DNA of 64,000 nucleotides from Imbricaverruca yamaguchii (taxonomy: Eukaryota > Arthropoda > Thecostraca > Neoverrucidae). Position 1 is the stretch's first letter; every line of letters begins with the position of its first letter. Below are positions 13,701-25,255 of the stretch, in pieces. Both the position numbers and the translations under genes were made by a program. Under the pieces are notes generated by a model. It was not told where the DNA came from. It did no database searches and was given only the letters and a program-made list of their open reading frames with translations. Where the stretch lies: assembly GCA_034440575.1 (NCBI GenBank), contig JAOTOL010001372.1, forward strand, positions 137,501 to 201,500, in the 5' to 3' direction.

Positions 13701-14049
13701 CAACAATACTAAAAGCCGACCTAGGCAATCAACGAGCTCCACAGGCTATCTGTAGTTGCAAAATATCCGAATTATAAATCAGGAAACGTTTTTTTTGCTT
13801 CCAGCCAATTCTTGAAGAACATGAACCTTGACCATCTTCTGTTTTCACTTGGGTAGAAAATTGTGCTCTGCTAGGCAACAAATTTGCATTATCGCAGATC
13901 TTTATACGTCTTAGGTTGCATTCACCTGCTCATATATTGATATATCTTGAACAAATGTGACTCTGGGTGTTCTTGGGTACCTTCGAGATTATTGAGGGAA
14001 GTCATGGGGAGCCGTAAGCACGTATGTCTATTTAATGTCGTATTCGTAT
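10784..14049. other. no gene recognised
   Basis: Low-copy-looking DNA with short open frames only. It contains two RFX X-box-like motifs (12277-12290 and 12389-12402), listed separately. No exon could be framed by splice sites and known motifs. Confidence 0.5.
12277..12402. promoter_or_regulatory. pair of RFX X-box-like motifs
   Basis: GTAGCCATGGCAAC at 12277-12290 fits the X-box pattern GTNRCC-N2-RGYAAC in both halves. GTTTGCATGGCAAC at 12389-12402 fits the right half only. No gene start was found nearby, so function is unproven. Confidence 0.3.
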
Positions 14050-15005
14050 TCGCAAGGGCCCTTCTTGGTTGCACTCTGTACACTGAACCAGTTGCCCACC
14101 AAATCTGCCAATCAGCCCTCCCTGTAATACTGAAAAGCAAGCCCTCTATTCTTATAATGATTGTCTATGCTGTTTTTAAAGATGTTCAATGTGCTGCTAC
14201 TGACGATGTTTTCTGGCAGCTGGTTCCAGTGTTCCACTACCCTGTTGGTGAAGAAAGTTTGCCTTAACCTTGTTCTGCTGTGGTTAATTTTAATTTTGAA
14301 TTTATGACCTCTAATTGCATCATTTCTGTTAAATTCAAACATTTCCCCAAGGTATCCCCTCTCCAGACCATTGACAAATTTAAAGACCTCGATGAGATCT
14401 CCTCTCAGCCTTCTATATCTAAGTGAAAATATATTCAATTTCTTCAATCTTTCCTCATATGCCAGGTTGCTTATGCCATTAACCATTTTTGTAGCCCTCT
14501 TTTGTACTCTCTCTAAAAGCCAACAATCTTTTTCATAGCTAGGAGACCAAGCTTGGATGCAGTATTCCAAATGTGGCCTGACGTATGCACAGTAAAGCTT
14601 CCTGATCACTTCCTCACTTCTGTATGATACATTCCTATTTATTGCCCCGAGCATTCTCAGTGCCTTCTTCCTGGCTTCCTTGGTCTGTTCTGATGCCCCC
14701 AATTTTGTGTTTAGAATAACACCTAAATCCTTTTCCTGTTGAGTCACTGATAGCACTTGGCCACCCATCAAGTATGGAGCCTTCATATGCTGCTTACCTA
14801 CATGCATGATTTTGCACTTATCAAAGTTAAATTTCATTTGCCATTCTTCGGACCACTTCACAAGTTCGTCTAAGTCTTTTTGCAGTGAGATATGCTCATC
14901 CTGACCTGTTATTGCCCTAAAGACCTTCAAATCATCTGCAAATTTCAAAACTTTACTGCTTAGGCCACTTTCAATGTTATTTACAAATATAATGAACAGT
15001 CTTAT
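14050..15005 (-). mobile_element. CR1-like non-LTR retrotransposon, 5'-truncated, RT 3' part open
   Basis: Minus-strand frame of 278+ residues holding the end of a reverse transcriptase. Just upstream of the first in-frame Met is SSKVLKFADDLKVFRAI with the catalytic FADD. Then follow LVKWSEEWQMKFN, KDLGVILNTKL, YVRPHLEYCIQAWSPSY, LERVQKRATKMV and the family-typical end NQLPENIVSSSTLNIFKNS. The upstream RT and any endonuclease are missing, as expected for 5' truncation. Near-identical copies lie at 52075-52818 and, more decayed, 20821-21497. Copy 1 lacks the TTTATGTC-type 3' tail seen in the others. Confidence 0.88.
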
Positions 15006-15159
15006 TCAGTGACGAGTTCGTCAAAGGCGTATTTGTAATGGCATCGGCATTCCGCGACGGTTTTAAGATCGTTCGAATCAATTGCCACGAATGCTTCTGC
15101 CTGTACTGAACACGCCGGAATGAACTACATAGGTCTCACAATACAACTTTAACGGTCAA
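15006..15159. other. no recognisable feature
   Basis: Short spacer between the LINE copy and the satellite. Confidence 0.4.
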
Positions 15160-16435
15160 GGTTCAACGCAAACCGGTTTCTTCGGTCGTCTCCAATTTTT
15201 TTTCACCCACACCTGCCCACATCTGGTATCAAGCAATAGCCTGTGGTGAACCGTCGTGCAACATTTCAAATCGGCACATGTCAAGGTCAAAATTATAGGT
15301 CAAATGTTAGCTTGATTTATTAGATGGTGACATTACATTCATATTGACCGAACGGGAGAATCGGTTGCATTCGCCTCAATTTGCATCAAATGAGGATCAT
15401 TCAATGTGGCTTGCTATGCAGTATCAGAAAGCTAAGCAATCTATTTTTTCAAGAGAAAAGGTCAAGCTGATCCTTCGATCGCCTATTTTCTTCTTTTTCT
15501 CTCAAACCTATCCAAATCTGACATCAGGCAATAATCAGTGGTGAACACCCGAGTAGCATTTCAAACCGGGACAGGTCAAGGTCAAAGGCTTGATTCAGAT
15601 CTTCGATGTCCTCGCGTTTCGTCGCTATTGCTTCAGTTTGCAGAAAATGGATGTCATTCGTATTGTGTCACTCGTGTTGTCTTGTTGTGCATTATCAGAA
15701 AGTTTATATTTAGAAATAGTCTTGACGGATCAAAATTCAAGCTGATTTCTTCGGTTGCCTCATATTTTTTTTTTGTGGTTTTCGCCCAAGCCTACCCAGA
15801 TCCACTATCAATCGACAGCCCATGGTGAACCCTCGAGTAACATTTTTAAACCAGGATGTAGCAAGATCAATCCTAAAGCTCAAAGGCTAGTTTTAATTTT
15901 TCCAAGTCCTCGCATTCGTCGCTATGGGTTCAATTTGCACCAAGTGGGTGTCACTCGACGTGGCTTGTGCCGTATCATAATGCTACCAAATATAACTAAT
16001 TTATAAGGTCAAAGGTCAAACCGATTTCCTTAGTCGCCTCGCATTTTCTTCTTCGCCCTAACCTACTCGCATCTGATACCAAGCAATAGCCCGTGGTGCA
16101 CCTCAAGCAACATTTCAAACCGGATCAATGTCAATGTCAAAGCACAAGACCGAAGGTTAGTTTCAATGGTTCGACGTTCTTGCGCCTCGTCGCTATGTCT
16201 TCAATTCTCATCCAGTAGAGTGACTCAACGCGTCGTGTCGTACTCCATCAAACTGTTCAGAAATCACTTTAATTTTCAAAGTCAAAGGTCGAACTCATTT
16301 CTTCTGTCGCCCAACGTTCCTTCGTTTTCTCCAAAAGCTACCCATGCTTGGTATCAAGAGATAGCCCGTGGAAAACTCTGGAGTAGCATTTCAATCTGGG
16401 GCATGTCAGATCAAACCTCAAGGTCAAAGATTAGC
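15160..16435. repeat. ~280-bp tandem satellite, about five units
   Basis: Units contain TTTCTTCGGTCGCCTC, CATCTGGTATCAAGCAATAG, CCCGTGGTGAACC, CATTTCAAACCGGG, GTCAAGGTCAAAG and TCGTCGCTATGGCTTCAATT in that order. Successive TTC-GTCGCC starts are near 15178, 15470, 15745, 16022 and 16295. The array resumes at 17407 after an inserted element. Confidence 0.85.
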
Positions 16436-17406
16436 TTAACATGCGCCCTGGAGAGCGTCTGAAAATTACACGCTCTGGAGGGGGGCGGATTCCGCCCTTA
16501 AGTTCACGGCTCCTATTAAAGCTGGTGAAACGAAATTCGCAGGGTACATGGGTACGATAGTGAACTCTATTGTGTGGAAATTTCATGACCAATATCTTCA
16601 AGGTCATACTAGGTCAAAATATGTCAAAATGTTCTGGTTTTGCGTGGCTTGGCTTGTCATTGTTATGGATCGCTGTGATTGTGTTTGAACGCTCCAAAAT
16701 GGGCATCAATGTGTTTTGGACATTATTACTGATGCAGTACAGATGCTAGACCCGACATTTGACCTCAGGTCATCTATATAGCAGCAATTTATCGGGGCAT
16801 TACCTGCTGCGGTTACTGTAACCGGGCCGCCCCCTGACATATCCGTTGGGCGGCTCATCGCAATCGGCTTCGCAAAGAATGGAGTGAAGTACATGAATAA
16901 AGTATGGAAGCGCTTAGGTACACAATGACAAACAGTAGTTTTCAAGATGTGTAGGGAATAACACACAAAGTGACATCAACCGCATGACAGTCATTTGCAT
17001 TTATGACAGCATTCCAGTTGACCAAGTTTGGTTCCATTAACCTGTCATGAACTGGACCTAACTTGACCTCGGTGACCTAACATAACTTTGAAACCATATG
17101 GCATAATAATATACATGAAACAAGTCGCTAGTGTTGCCAAGAACATTTCCCTTTTGCCAATCTACGGGAAGCGCATCAGCGCCGATTTTTGTGGATTGGC
17201 GCTGCGAGAGATTTTTGGACTTTAACGGTCCCTAACTCGAAATTTGTTGGCCGATTTCCGATTTTCATGCTTTAAGCAATGCGCCTGTCAATGCTAAGCA
17301 GGTACGCAAACAATGGTGTTTATCTGCCAGTAACTATCTAGAGTGATGTACGAAAAACGGAAGGGGTAGGCGGATGTCGCCCCCCCCCCTCCAGGGCGTG
17401 TGTTAA
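16436..17406. mobile_element. TTAA-flanked non-autonomous DNA element inserted in the satellite
   Basis: Bounded by TTAA at 16436-16439 and 17403-17406. Ends are inverted: CATGCGCCCTGGAG inside the left TTAA and, on the other strand, CACACGCCCTGGAG inside the right. The satellite reads on across the insertion (TTAGC-TTAA-TTTTCAGAGTCCTTGCG), so TTAA was duplicated. TTAA target duplication is the hallmark of piggyBac-type transposition, but the ends do not look like classical piggyBac and no transposase frame is present. Confidence 0.85.
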
Positions 17407-17535
17407 TTTTCAGAGTCCTTGCGTTTCGTGGTTATGGCTTCAATTTGCATCATGTGGGTATCACTGGACGTGGCTTGCCGTACGGTATCAGAATGTTGAG
17501 ATAACGAAGTAATTTCAAAAATGTCGAAGGTCCGG
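17407..17535. repeat. continuation of the ~280-bp satellite
   Basis: CCTTGCGTTTCGTGGTTATGG and CAATTTGCATCATGTGGGT match the satellite units at 15160-16435, so this is the part of the array split off by the TTAA element. Confidence 0.8.
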
Positions 17536-18594
17536 CGTGTTTACAATTATTGAGTGTAGCAGGAATAGGACGGTCAGATCTATGTTTGCTTGCAGCCTTT
17601 GTGACAGCAGTCACTCTTATCCTATATGACTAGGAGCTCCCCAAGAAATCCGTCGTAACCTGTTCGGACGGTGCTCTCATCGCTGGTTTTTAATTTACGC
17701 TGCCACATTGCTGTTACGGACATACAAAACATATAACTTTCTTTTCAGTTTGACCACTTTCCTCTTAATGACTCAACTGTAGTTGTCAAATTTGCAAGAG
17801 AAGCCACACGTGAATGCGCACAATTTTATAACTAGCCCGAGTTCATAACCGCGAGAGAGCAATGTTGTAATCAGGCATAGAACCCAGGAATTATCATGTG
17901 GGCATCTGTCTGGAGAGGCGCCATTTCTTTGGATCGGCTCCACTGTGAAAGCGCCTGAAGTGGCGCCTCTCGCTGCAAAATTCGAGGGGGCGGGATGCAC
18001 TCGGCTCTTCCCCAAGGGGCGCCTTTCCTTCCAAGGGGAGCCTTTTTATTTAATAGAGGCGCCTCAAGCTGAAAAATGCGAGCGGGAACACTGGAACCTT
18101 TTCAGAGGGACGCATTTCCCGGCCTGGGGGAATGTGTCCACATAAAACAGGATAGCATGGGAAATGAAATTGCATGTTCATCTTTGCTACCATAAAACCA
18201 TCGTCAGATAATTTATGTTCTTCCTCCTACAAGAGGGCAACGTTAAACATACTTAAAACATTGCTCTAACATTGTTGGACCTAATTCACTATGGTGATAG
18301 TGAATCAGGTCCAACACATACGACATAAAACTAGACGTTCATGGTCAGAGATAAGTAGTGAAACTTGCTAATTTTCGTGCAACATTAGTCACCAAAAAAA
18401 TCATTTTTAGCAATGATAAATCTGAAAAATTGAAATACACTGGAATTGAAATGAATTGAAGTGTCTCAAAATGGCATTGAAAAGGAAGTGGCTGAAATCC
18501 AAAGTTTTGTTATGTCCAGCCGGCCACGTGTGTGCCGTCATGTGCGTGTCAGTGTATTGGCTGACCACGTCTACAAAAGAGACGAAAAAGAGAT
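17536..18594. other. no gene; GGCGCC-rich patch and one hairpin
   Basis: 17930-18130 has several GGCGCC/GGGGCGCC motifs of unknown meaning. 18274-18291 and 18298-18315 form an 18-bp stem (GTTGGACCTAATTCACTA and near-exact inverse, one mismatch) around a 6-base loop. Confidence 0.6.
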
Positions 18595-19110
18595 AATACA
18601 AATTAGGGGCCTCCAGGACAAAAATACGATATGTCAGGACGAAAAGGAGGCCCCCAGGACGAAAAGGAGGTCCTCTAGGACTAAAAGGAGGCCCCCAGGA
18701 CGAAAAGGAGGCCCCCAGGATGGAAAGGAGGCCCTCCAGGACGAAAAGAGGCCCTCCAGGATGAAAAAGAGGCCCCCAAGACGAAAAAGAGATCATACAA
18801 ATTAGGGGCCTCCGGAGGAGGCCCCAGAAATCAAGCGAGTGCCAAATATTGACACAGAGGCCCCAGGACGAAAAGGCCACCAGGAAGAAAAGGAGGTCCC
18901 CATGATGAAAAGGAGGCCCCCAGGACGAAAAGGATGCCCCCTAGGACGAAAAGGAGGCCCTCCAGGACGAAAAGGAGGCGCTCCAGGACGAAAAGGAGGC
19001 CCTCCAGCCATCAGTTTCCCATTCCCGAACCATACTAAGGGCCTAAAAACAATAGGAGGCCCTAACACAATGGAGGCCCCTTTTCGGGGAGCAGGAGGCC
19101 CCCTTTCGAT
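18595..19110. repeat. ~18-bp minisatellite AGGACGAAAAGGAGGCCC
   Basis: About 20 variable units of AGGACGAAAAGGAGGCCC, with a repeated AGAGATAATACAAATTAGGG-like spacer near 18588 and 18790. The 18-bp period keeps both strands open and mimics collagen (PGRKGG) on the + strand. Confidence 0.9.
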
Positions 19111-20020
19111 CTCGCCCCCTGGAAGAATTTCGTGGCGACGGCACTGCTCTGTACACTAATAATTTAGACTATTAATATGGGGTACCATGGAGCATGCACT
19201 CCATCGATGTGGGGCTTCCCATTAACTTCACGTATTTTACACAGAAATAATAAATAACAAGAATAACAACAGAAATAGTAATTATATATATAATACGTAT
19301 GTGTGTATGGCAGCCATTTCTGGTTACGAAATGGAAATATATGAAAACTTCAAGGATATGTTATATATGAAAACTTCCCGGAAATTTCCGAGGCATTTGA
19401 ATACCAGGGAGAGGATTGAAATCCACTGACTTCAGGAAACGATGTTGATAGGTTTGGCACCTTGAAGCGCTAAATTAAGTTGTTCAAACTCATCTTAGCA
19501 TAAAATAACAATGTGTACTTATGAAAAATCCTGGTGGAAATCCAGCGAGCGATTTTTTTTCTGCCTCACCTCATTTGGGTGCCACGGACCGCCCCTGGTG
19601 AAGTGTGCGCCCATCAAGAGGCATCGGTTACCGCTAGCAGACCTCACTGACTTCTTCAGGCATCACTCCATTGGACGTCATGAAATCATTGTTAGAGAAA
19701 TCAGCTGTTTTCTTCTGGACCTTATTTTACACATGCGCCACACTGGCCTACATTCATAATTAAGCGGAATCATAACAGTTCCGTTGCGATGGGACGATAG
19801 GTGAGCGCCTGGACGGGATACAGAATACATTACATAATGAATACCCTCTTAACATCAGGCCAAGCTCAGTTAGCTCCTTTTTATTGTTTATATCAGAGTA
19901 TCCTCTGGGCAGAAAGATGCATTGCGATGTGACCGTGCTCGCATGTACAGGTGCCATGCCTACCGGTGTAGGGAAGTTTTTAATGTGATGAGAACTTACT
20001 TGTTGTTACTCTAGGGGAAT
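19111..20020. other. no recognisable feature
   Basis: Nothing assignable; CpG frequency falls toward the right end. Confidence 0.5.
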
Positions 20021-20600
20021 ATAGTGTTCAGATTTGCTGATGACACAATGTTGGCAGTAATGGCTAAGAACTGGGCAAACAATAACATCTAGTAATATTG
20101 TACCAGACTTGCAAGATCTAAAAAGTGGGATCACTGGCAGATGTCTGAATTAATCATATGGGAACTAAGGCAATGCATCTGGTGTCTGGAGGTGCAACTT
20201 TCATATATGCAATTGTGGTAGGGGAGTGAGCATTATTGAACAAAAAGGTGTGCTGAGTGCATTATTGTGAAATGATCTTGAAGCAGAGAAAGCAATACAC
20301 CTCAGCTAGGGAAAGAAAGTAAAACAATGCTGGGGTTATTGATAAGAGTGTGAGGCAAGGAAATTATGAAAATTGTACTTGGCATATGCACAAACCTACT
20401 TGGAATTTTCTGTACAGGGATGGAGCCCTAACTGCAAAAGAGATCTTGATTTGCCAGAAAGAGTGAAGTGCAAAGCCAACACTCATCTCATCAGGTTTTC
20501 TTACTGTTAGCTCCCAAAGTTCTTGAGTTTCATACCATTGAAAGAGTTCTGTGGCTGATTGAGTCTGTATCTGCAAGTACACCAGTCCACAGAAAAACAT
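20021..20600 (+). pseudogene. decayed CR1-like reverse transcriptase fragment
   Basis: Across several frameshifts and stops the + strand shows VFRFADDTM (RT catalytic FADD), LQDLKKWDHWQMSE, matching the LVKWSEEWQMK segment of the intact copies, a KAMHLV piece and YLAYAQTYLEFSVQGWSPN followed by DLPERV. Order and spacing match the C-terminal RT region of non-LTR elements. It is an old fossil and is CpG-depleted. Confidence 0.75.
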
Positions 20601-20820
20601 AACCCAACCTAACTTAACCAAACATAGGTATGCTTCATGGAAGTAAAATGTATTTCTCATGTATGCTTTGTATGCTTCATGCAAGTGAATTGAGCAAGAT
20701 ATCTTATGTTTGCATTATGCTGGAATAAGTCCAAAAAACAGCTGGTGTTGATAAATTGCAAATGTATATTGATAAAGACTGTTTATGAGTTATTTTCTGT
20801 GACCTGGTGCTGATGTCAGT

Positions 20821-21497
20821 AGTAAAGACATAAGACATAAAAGATTAGTGCAACTATGAGCCACAAGGGCCCTTCTTGGTTGCATTCTGTACACTGAACC
20901 AGTTGCCCACCAAATCTGTCAATCAGCCCTCCCTGTAATACTGAAAAGCAAGCCCTCTATTCTTATATTGATTGTATATGCTGTTTTTAAAGATGTTCAA
21001 TGTGCTGCTACTGACTGTTTTCTGGCAGCTGGTTCCAGTGTTCTACTACCCTGTAGGTGAAGAAATTCTGCCTTAACTTTGTTCTGCTGTGGTTAACTTT
21101 AATTTTGAATTTATGACCTTTAATTGCATCATTTCTGTTCAATTCAAACATTTCCCCCAAGATATCCCCTCTCCAGATCATGGACAAATTTAAAGACCTC
21201 GATGAGATCTCCTCTCAGCCTTCTTCTCTCTAAGTCAAAACATATTCAATTTCTTCTATCTTTCCTCATATGCCAGGTTGCTTATGCCATTTTTGTAGCC
21301 CTCTTTTAGAGAGAGAGCTCTAAAAGCCAACAATCTTTTTCATAGCTAGGAGACCAAGTTTGGATGCAGTATTCCAAATGTGGCCTGACATATGCACAGT
21401 AAAGCTTCCTGATGACTTCCACACTTCTGTATGATACATTCCTATTTATTTCCCCAAGCATTCTCAGTGCCTTCTTCCTGGCTTCCTTGGTCTATTC
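20821..21497 (-). mobile_element. CR1-like retrotransposon copy 2, decayed
   Basis: Nucleotide copy of the 3' part of the element at 14050-15005, including its 3' tail GACATAAGACATAAAAGATT (plus-strand reading). It has small deletions, a missing ACGA in the TGACGATG segment and loss of CpGs. It breaks off after the segment matching CTTCCTTGGTCT. No open frame survives. Confidence 0.88.
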
Positions 21498-23666
21498 AGT
21501 AGTGCATTGACCACCTTTACCAGTTAGCAGTACTGCTGTCAGGAGCTATGCACACTTTTGAATATACAAATGTCACACATAGCCTAAAAAGAAGGCACAC
21601 AATCTGAAAGTTATCTAGAAAACAATTGTCATTAAGGGCAGTGTTGGAAAAACTGACATTTATTGGTGCCAAGCATACCATACTCCAGGAATGTGACTAG
21701 ACTAAATGAAATATTTTGTACTCCAAAAGGGAAAAGGAAGAACAAGTGTTTGGTCAAGTGCTACCACCAAAGTCCATACCTGAAAACAAATAGCAGTTGC
21801 AGCAGTACCAAATCGCCGACCCCTCAATGACCACAATAGAAATAGACAACATTCAGATCTGTTGGTATCAGTGTTGTTTGTTGGATTTTAGTGCCACTTA
21901 TGCGCTAAAAACGTCCCTGCAACGCACAAATGGCATGGTGTGACGTCATGTAAGAAGATGCTATAGAGAAGGTGCATGTGAGAAGATGCTTTTTGCGTCA
22001 ACATAGTCAATCATGAATTCAATTTTTATTCAATATTTATTCAATGTTGATTCAATATTCATCAATATTTATTCTTGTGTATGGTATATTTAGATTAATC
22101 AATATATATTCCATATACATTTTTAGATACTTTTGCAGGAGTCTTCATCAAGAAGTACTAGAAATCCCTAGTTCGCAAATCTGGGGTTACTTGGTATCGC
22201 CAGAGTAAATACTTGAAGCCTTATTTGGCCAATATGGTGCCTTGAATGCACAATTGAAGGTCATTTTGTTAGAGAGACAAGTTTTTAGACACAATGAGCC
22301 CATTCAAGGCAAGAAAATCACTTCAAATTTACGAAAATCGGCCCAGGAGCAAGCAAGTTCTCTGAGGCGATTACACCAAGGAACCAATGCCATTTGTGCA
22401 CTCATGCATGACTGTCAAATATTTTTTTTTGTAAATGTGTGCAAAGATGTATCATATGTATGTAGGCTGTTGGTGGATATTTTTTGTTTGTTTAATCTAT
22501 GATGTAGTATTCTGCCATCAAAAGGAAGAAAGTCGCAAGATATGGACAAATTTCCAGTTTATGGTAATTTCTGATTTCTTGGTACTTCTTTTCTAACTCA
22601 TTGTTTATCAACATGCTGAAAATGATGTTACCAACTATTTCTTCTGCAAATGCAATCCTTCAGTTGAGAGGCAAAATGATGCCCAACAAGGGGCTGGGTT
22701 TTTGGTAACCTAAAGTAAAACATAATGATGAAAATAAAGAAAAGATGATGTAACATAACCTAACCTAGCCTAAGCTTCAATGCAAAAAAGCAGTTTTTTA
22801 TTGGGAAATTTTGAAATGATGCATTAATCTAAAAAGGTGTAAAATTAAACAACCTAACCTAATTGAACTAAACCTGAGGTAGCCTGAAGCATTTTTTTTT
22901 TAAAGAAAAAAACTTCAAATTGGTTGTAAAAAAGTAAATATTTATAGCTTACAACAAAACTCTAACCTAAACTAACCTAACATAGCTGAACCTAACCCCC
23001 TTGTATGGTTCATAGAGAGAAAATATGTGTAAAACTTGTCTTGTGGCTACCTTAAACTGCAATAATGCTACTGTGTGCATAAATGTTCTATGAATTATGC
23101 TGCAAAAGTAAATGAATGCCTAGGCAGGTACACACATACCTCATGACTTTCTTTACTAGCTACCCAAATTAGTTATGGTTTATTTTAAGATGCAAATCTG
23201 GCCATGGGTCTAGATGCTGTTCAGGCTGCTCACCAACTGCCAGTAATACTTGTCCATTCACAAGGCTGGAGATCTCTCACAAAACCAGGGATAGTCTGGA
23301 TACTTATTCTCAAGACATTGTCAGATTGAATAGGGAGCATGTAAAATTAACAGCAGCAAGGTACCAAGCCAAAGTGGTTCAGACCACAGATTCACCTGCA
23401 ATCTCCAGTGATGTCCAGTAATTTCTGGTGAAGGTCCAGTTATCTGGATGCACAACAAAGGGTACAATAAACTAAGATACATGTCTGCTATTTTGACTTC
23501 AGTCCATCATGAATCCGAGAAGAGCATTGTCACTAGTCACCTTTATTCATTCCTTGAAGACAATTCTCTTCCCACCTCATCACATCACTAGAGGGACTAT
23601 TTATGCCACATTTTACTATAGTGAGGCCATTTATTCAGTTTGTCCTTATGTTTTAATCTCAACCTG
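21498..23666. other. CpG-poor DNA without recognised genes; scattered CCTAA motifs
   Basis: 22201-23160 contains only about five CpGs by eye. CCTAACCTAACC-type strings recur at about 22750-23000 amid AT-rich sequence. No gene was recognised. Confidence 0.55.
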
Positions 23667-23679
23667 CATGGTCTTGGAG

Positions 23680-23853
23680 GGGCCACAGTAGCTAAGTTGG
23701 AAGAGCATCAGACTCTTGATCTCAAGATTGTGGGTTTGAATCTCACAACTGATGGCATTTCTTGAGTCCACCTGTGACCAATCAGTGGGAGAGGTTGGTG
23801 ATGCCATATAGCTTAGCAGTTGAATGTGTTGTAAATGACCGTCTCACCCAATT
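23680..23853 (+). mobile_element. tRNA-derived SINE, family A, CpG-decayed, 13-bp target-site duplication
   Basis: GGCCACAGTAGCTAAGTTGG head, GGGTTTGAATCTCACAA in place of GGTTCGAATCTC, and GACCAATCAGTGGGAGAGG in place of CGACCAATCGGCGTGAGAG. CATGGTCTTGGAG flanks it on both sides (23667-23679 and 23854-23866). Most CpGs of the family are TpG or CpA here. Confidence 0.88.
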
Positions 23854-23933
23854 CATGGTCTTGGAGTCAATGGATTCCAATGGATCCAACAACGAATATC
23901 TTCACTTATTGAGGGTAATATGATGTATGTGTC

Positions 23934-25255
23934 TTAACACACACCCTGGAGGGCCTCTGAAAATTATGTGCACTGGAGGGGGGGGGGCGGATTCCGCCCC
24001 CAAAGATCACGACTCCCATTAAGGCTAGAGCAACGAAATTCGCAGGATGGATGGGCACGATAGTTAACTATTGTGTGCAAATTTCGTGACCTTAGGTCAA
24101 TATCTTCAAGGTCAAATGAGGTCAAAATAGCAACATTTTCTGCTTTTGTGTGGCTTTGCTTGTCATTGTTGTGGATCACTGTGATTGTGTGTAAGTGCTC
24201 CAAAATTGGGATTAATGATGTTTTGGACATTACCAATGGTGCAATATGTATGCTAGATCTGCTATTTGACCTCAGGTCACCGATATGGGAGCACTTCATC
24301 AGGTCATTACCTGCTCCAGTTACCGGGAAAGGGCTGCCCACCTGACTGCTCCGTTGAGCGGCTCAGCATAATCGGCTTCGCAAAGAAAGGAGTGAAATGC
24401 ATGAATAAAGCATTGAAATGCTTAGGCACACAATGGCAAACAGTAGATTTCCAGATATGTAGGGAGTAAAAGGCACAGTGGCATCAATCGCATGACAGTC
24501 GTTTCTTTTTACGACAACATTCCAGTTGACAAGGTTTGGTTCCATTAGCTTATCATGATGACCTCAGCGACCTAACATGACTTTTAAGTTATATAGCATA
24601 ATAATGTGCATCACACAAGTTGCTAATGTTGTCAAGAACTTCCTTTTTGCCAATATACGGGAAGCGCATGAGCGCCGACGTTTGTGGCCTGGCGCTGCGA
24701 TTAGAAAAAAACTTTAACGGCCCATAATATAAAAACGTGTCGGCAGATATTCATTTTTCTTGCTGTAGACAATGCGCCGTCATTTCGAAGCAGGTACGGG
24801 AAAAATGGCGTATATCGGCCTGCAAAATATGGAGTTGAAAATCGGTGGGGTGGGCGGATTTCAGCCTCCGGCACTTCAGGGCATGTGTTAACCTGTCATG
24901 AACTTGACCTGACTTGACCTCGGTGACCTGACATGACTTTAAAACAATGTAACATAACAATATACATCAAACAAGTTGCTAGTATTGCCAAGAACACTTC
25001 CTTCTTGCCAATATATGGGAAGTGCATCAGCGGCTATATTTGTGGTCTGGCGCTGAGAAAATGCTTTGACTTTACCGTCCCCTAACTCGAAAAAAATATT
25101 TGGTGGATTTCCGTTTTTCTTGCTTTAAACAACGTGCCGTTCATTTTTAAGCATGTACACAAACACTGGCGTATATCGGCCGGTAAAATCGGGAGTTAAC
25201 TACGAAAAACCGGAGGGGTGGGCAGATTTCGCCCGCCCTCCAGGGCGCATGTTAA
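23934..25255. mobile_element. second TTAA-flanked element with an internally duplicated right half
   Basis: Related throughout to 16436-17406. TTAA at 23934-23937 and 25252-25255 border the inverted ends CACACACCCTGGAG and CATGCGCCCTGGAG (other strand). A third end-like motif, ACTTCAGGGCATGTGTTAA, lies at about 24873-24891. The segment from ATTAGCTTATCATG-type sequence to that end is repeated once more (24893-25255). No intact transposase was seen. Confidence 0.82.

Noticed and set aside
18407..19159. Collagen-like PGRKGG frame
   Set aside because: The 18-bp minisatellite is open on both strands and lacks a true G-X-Y chain, signal peptide or flanking exons.
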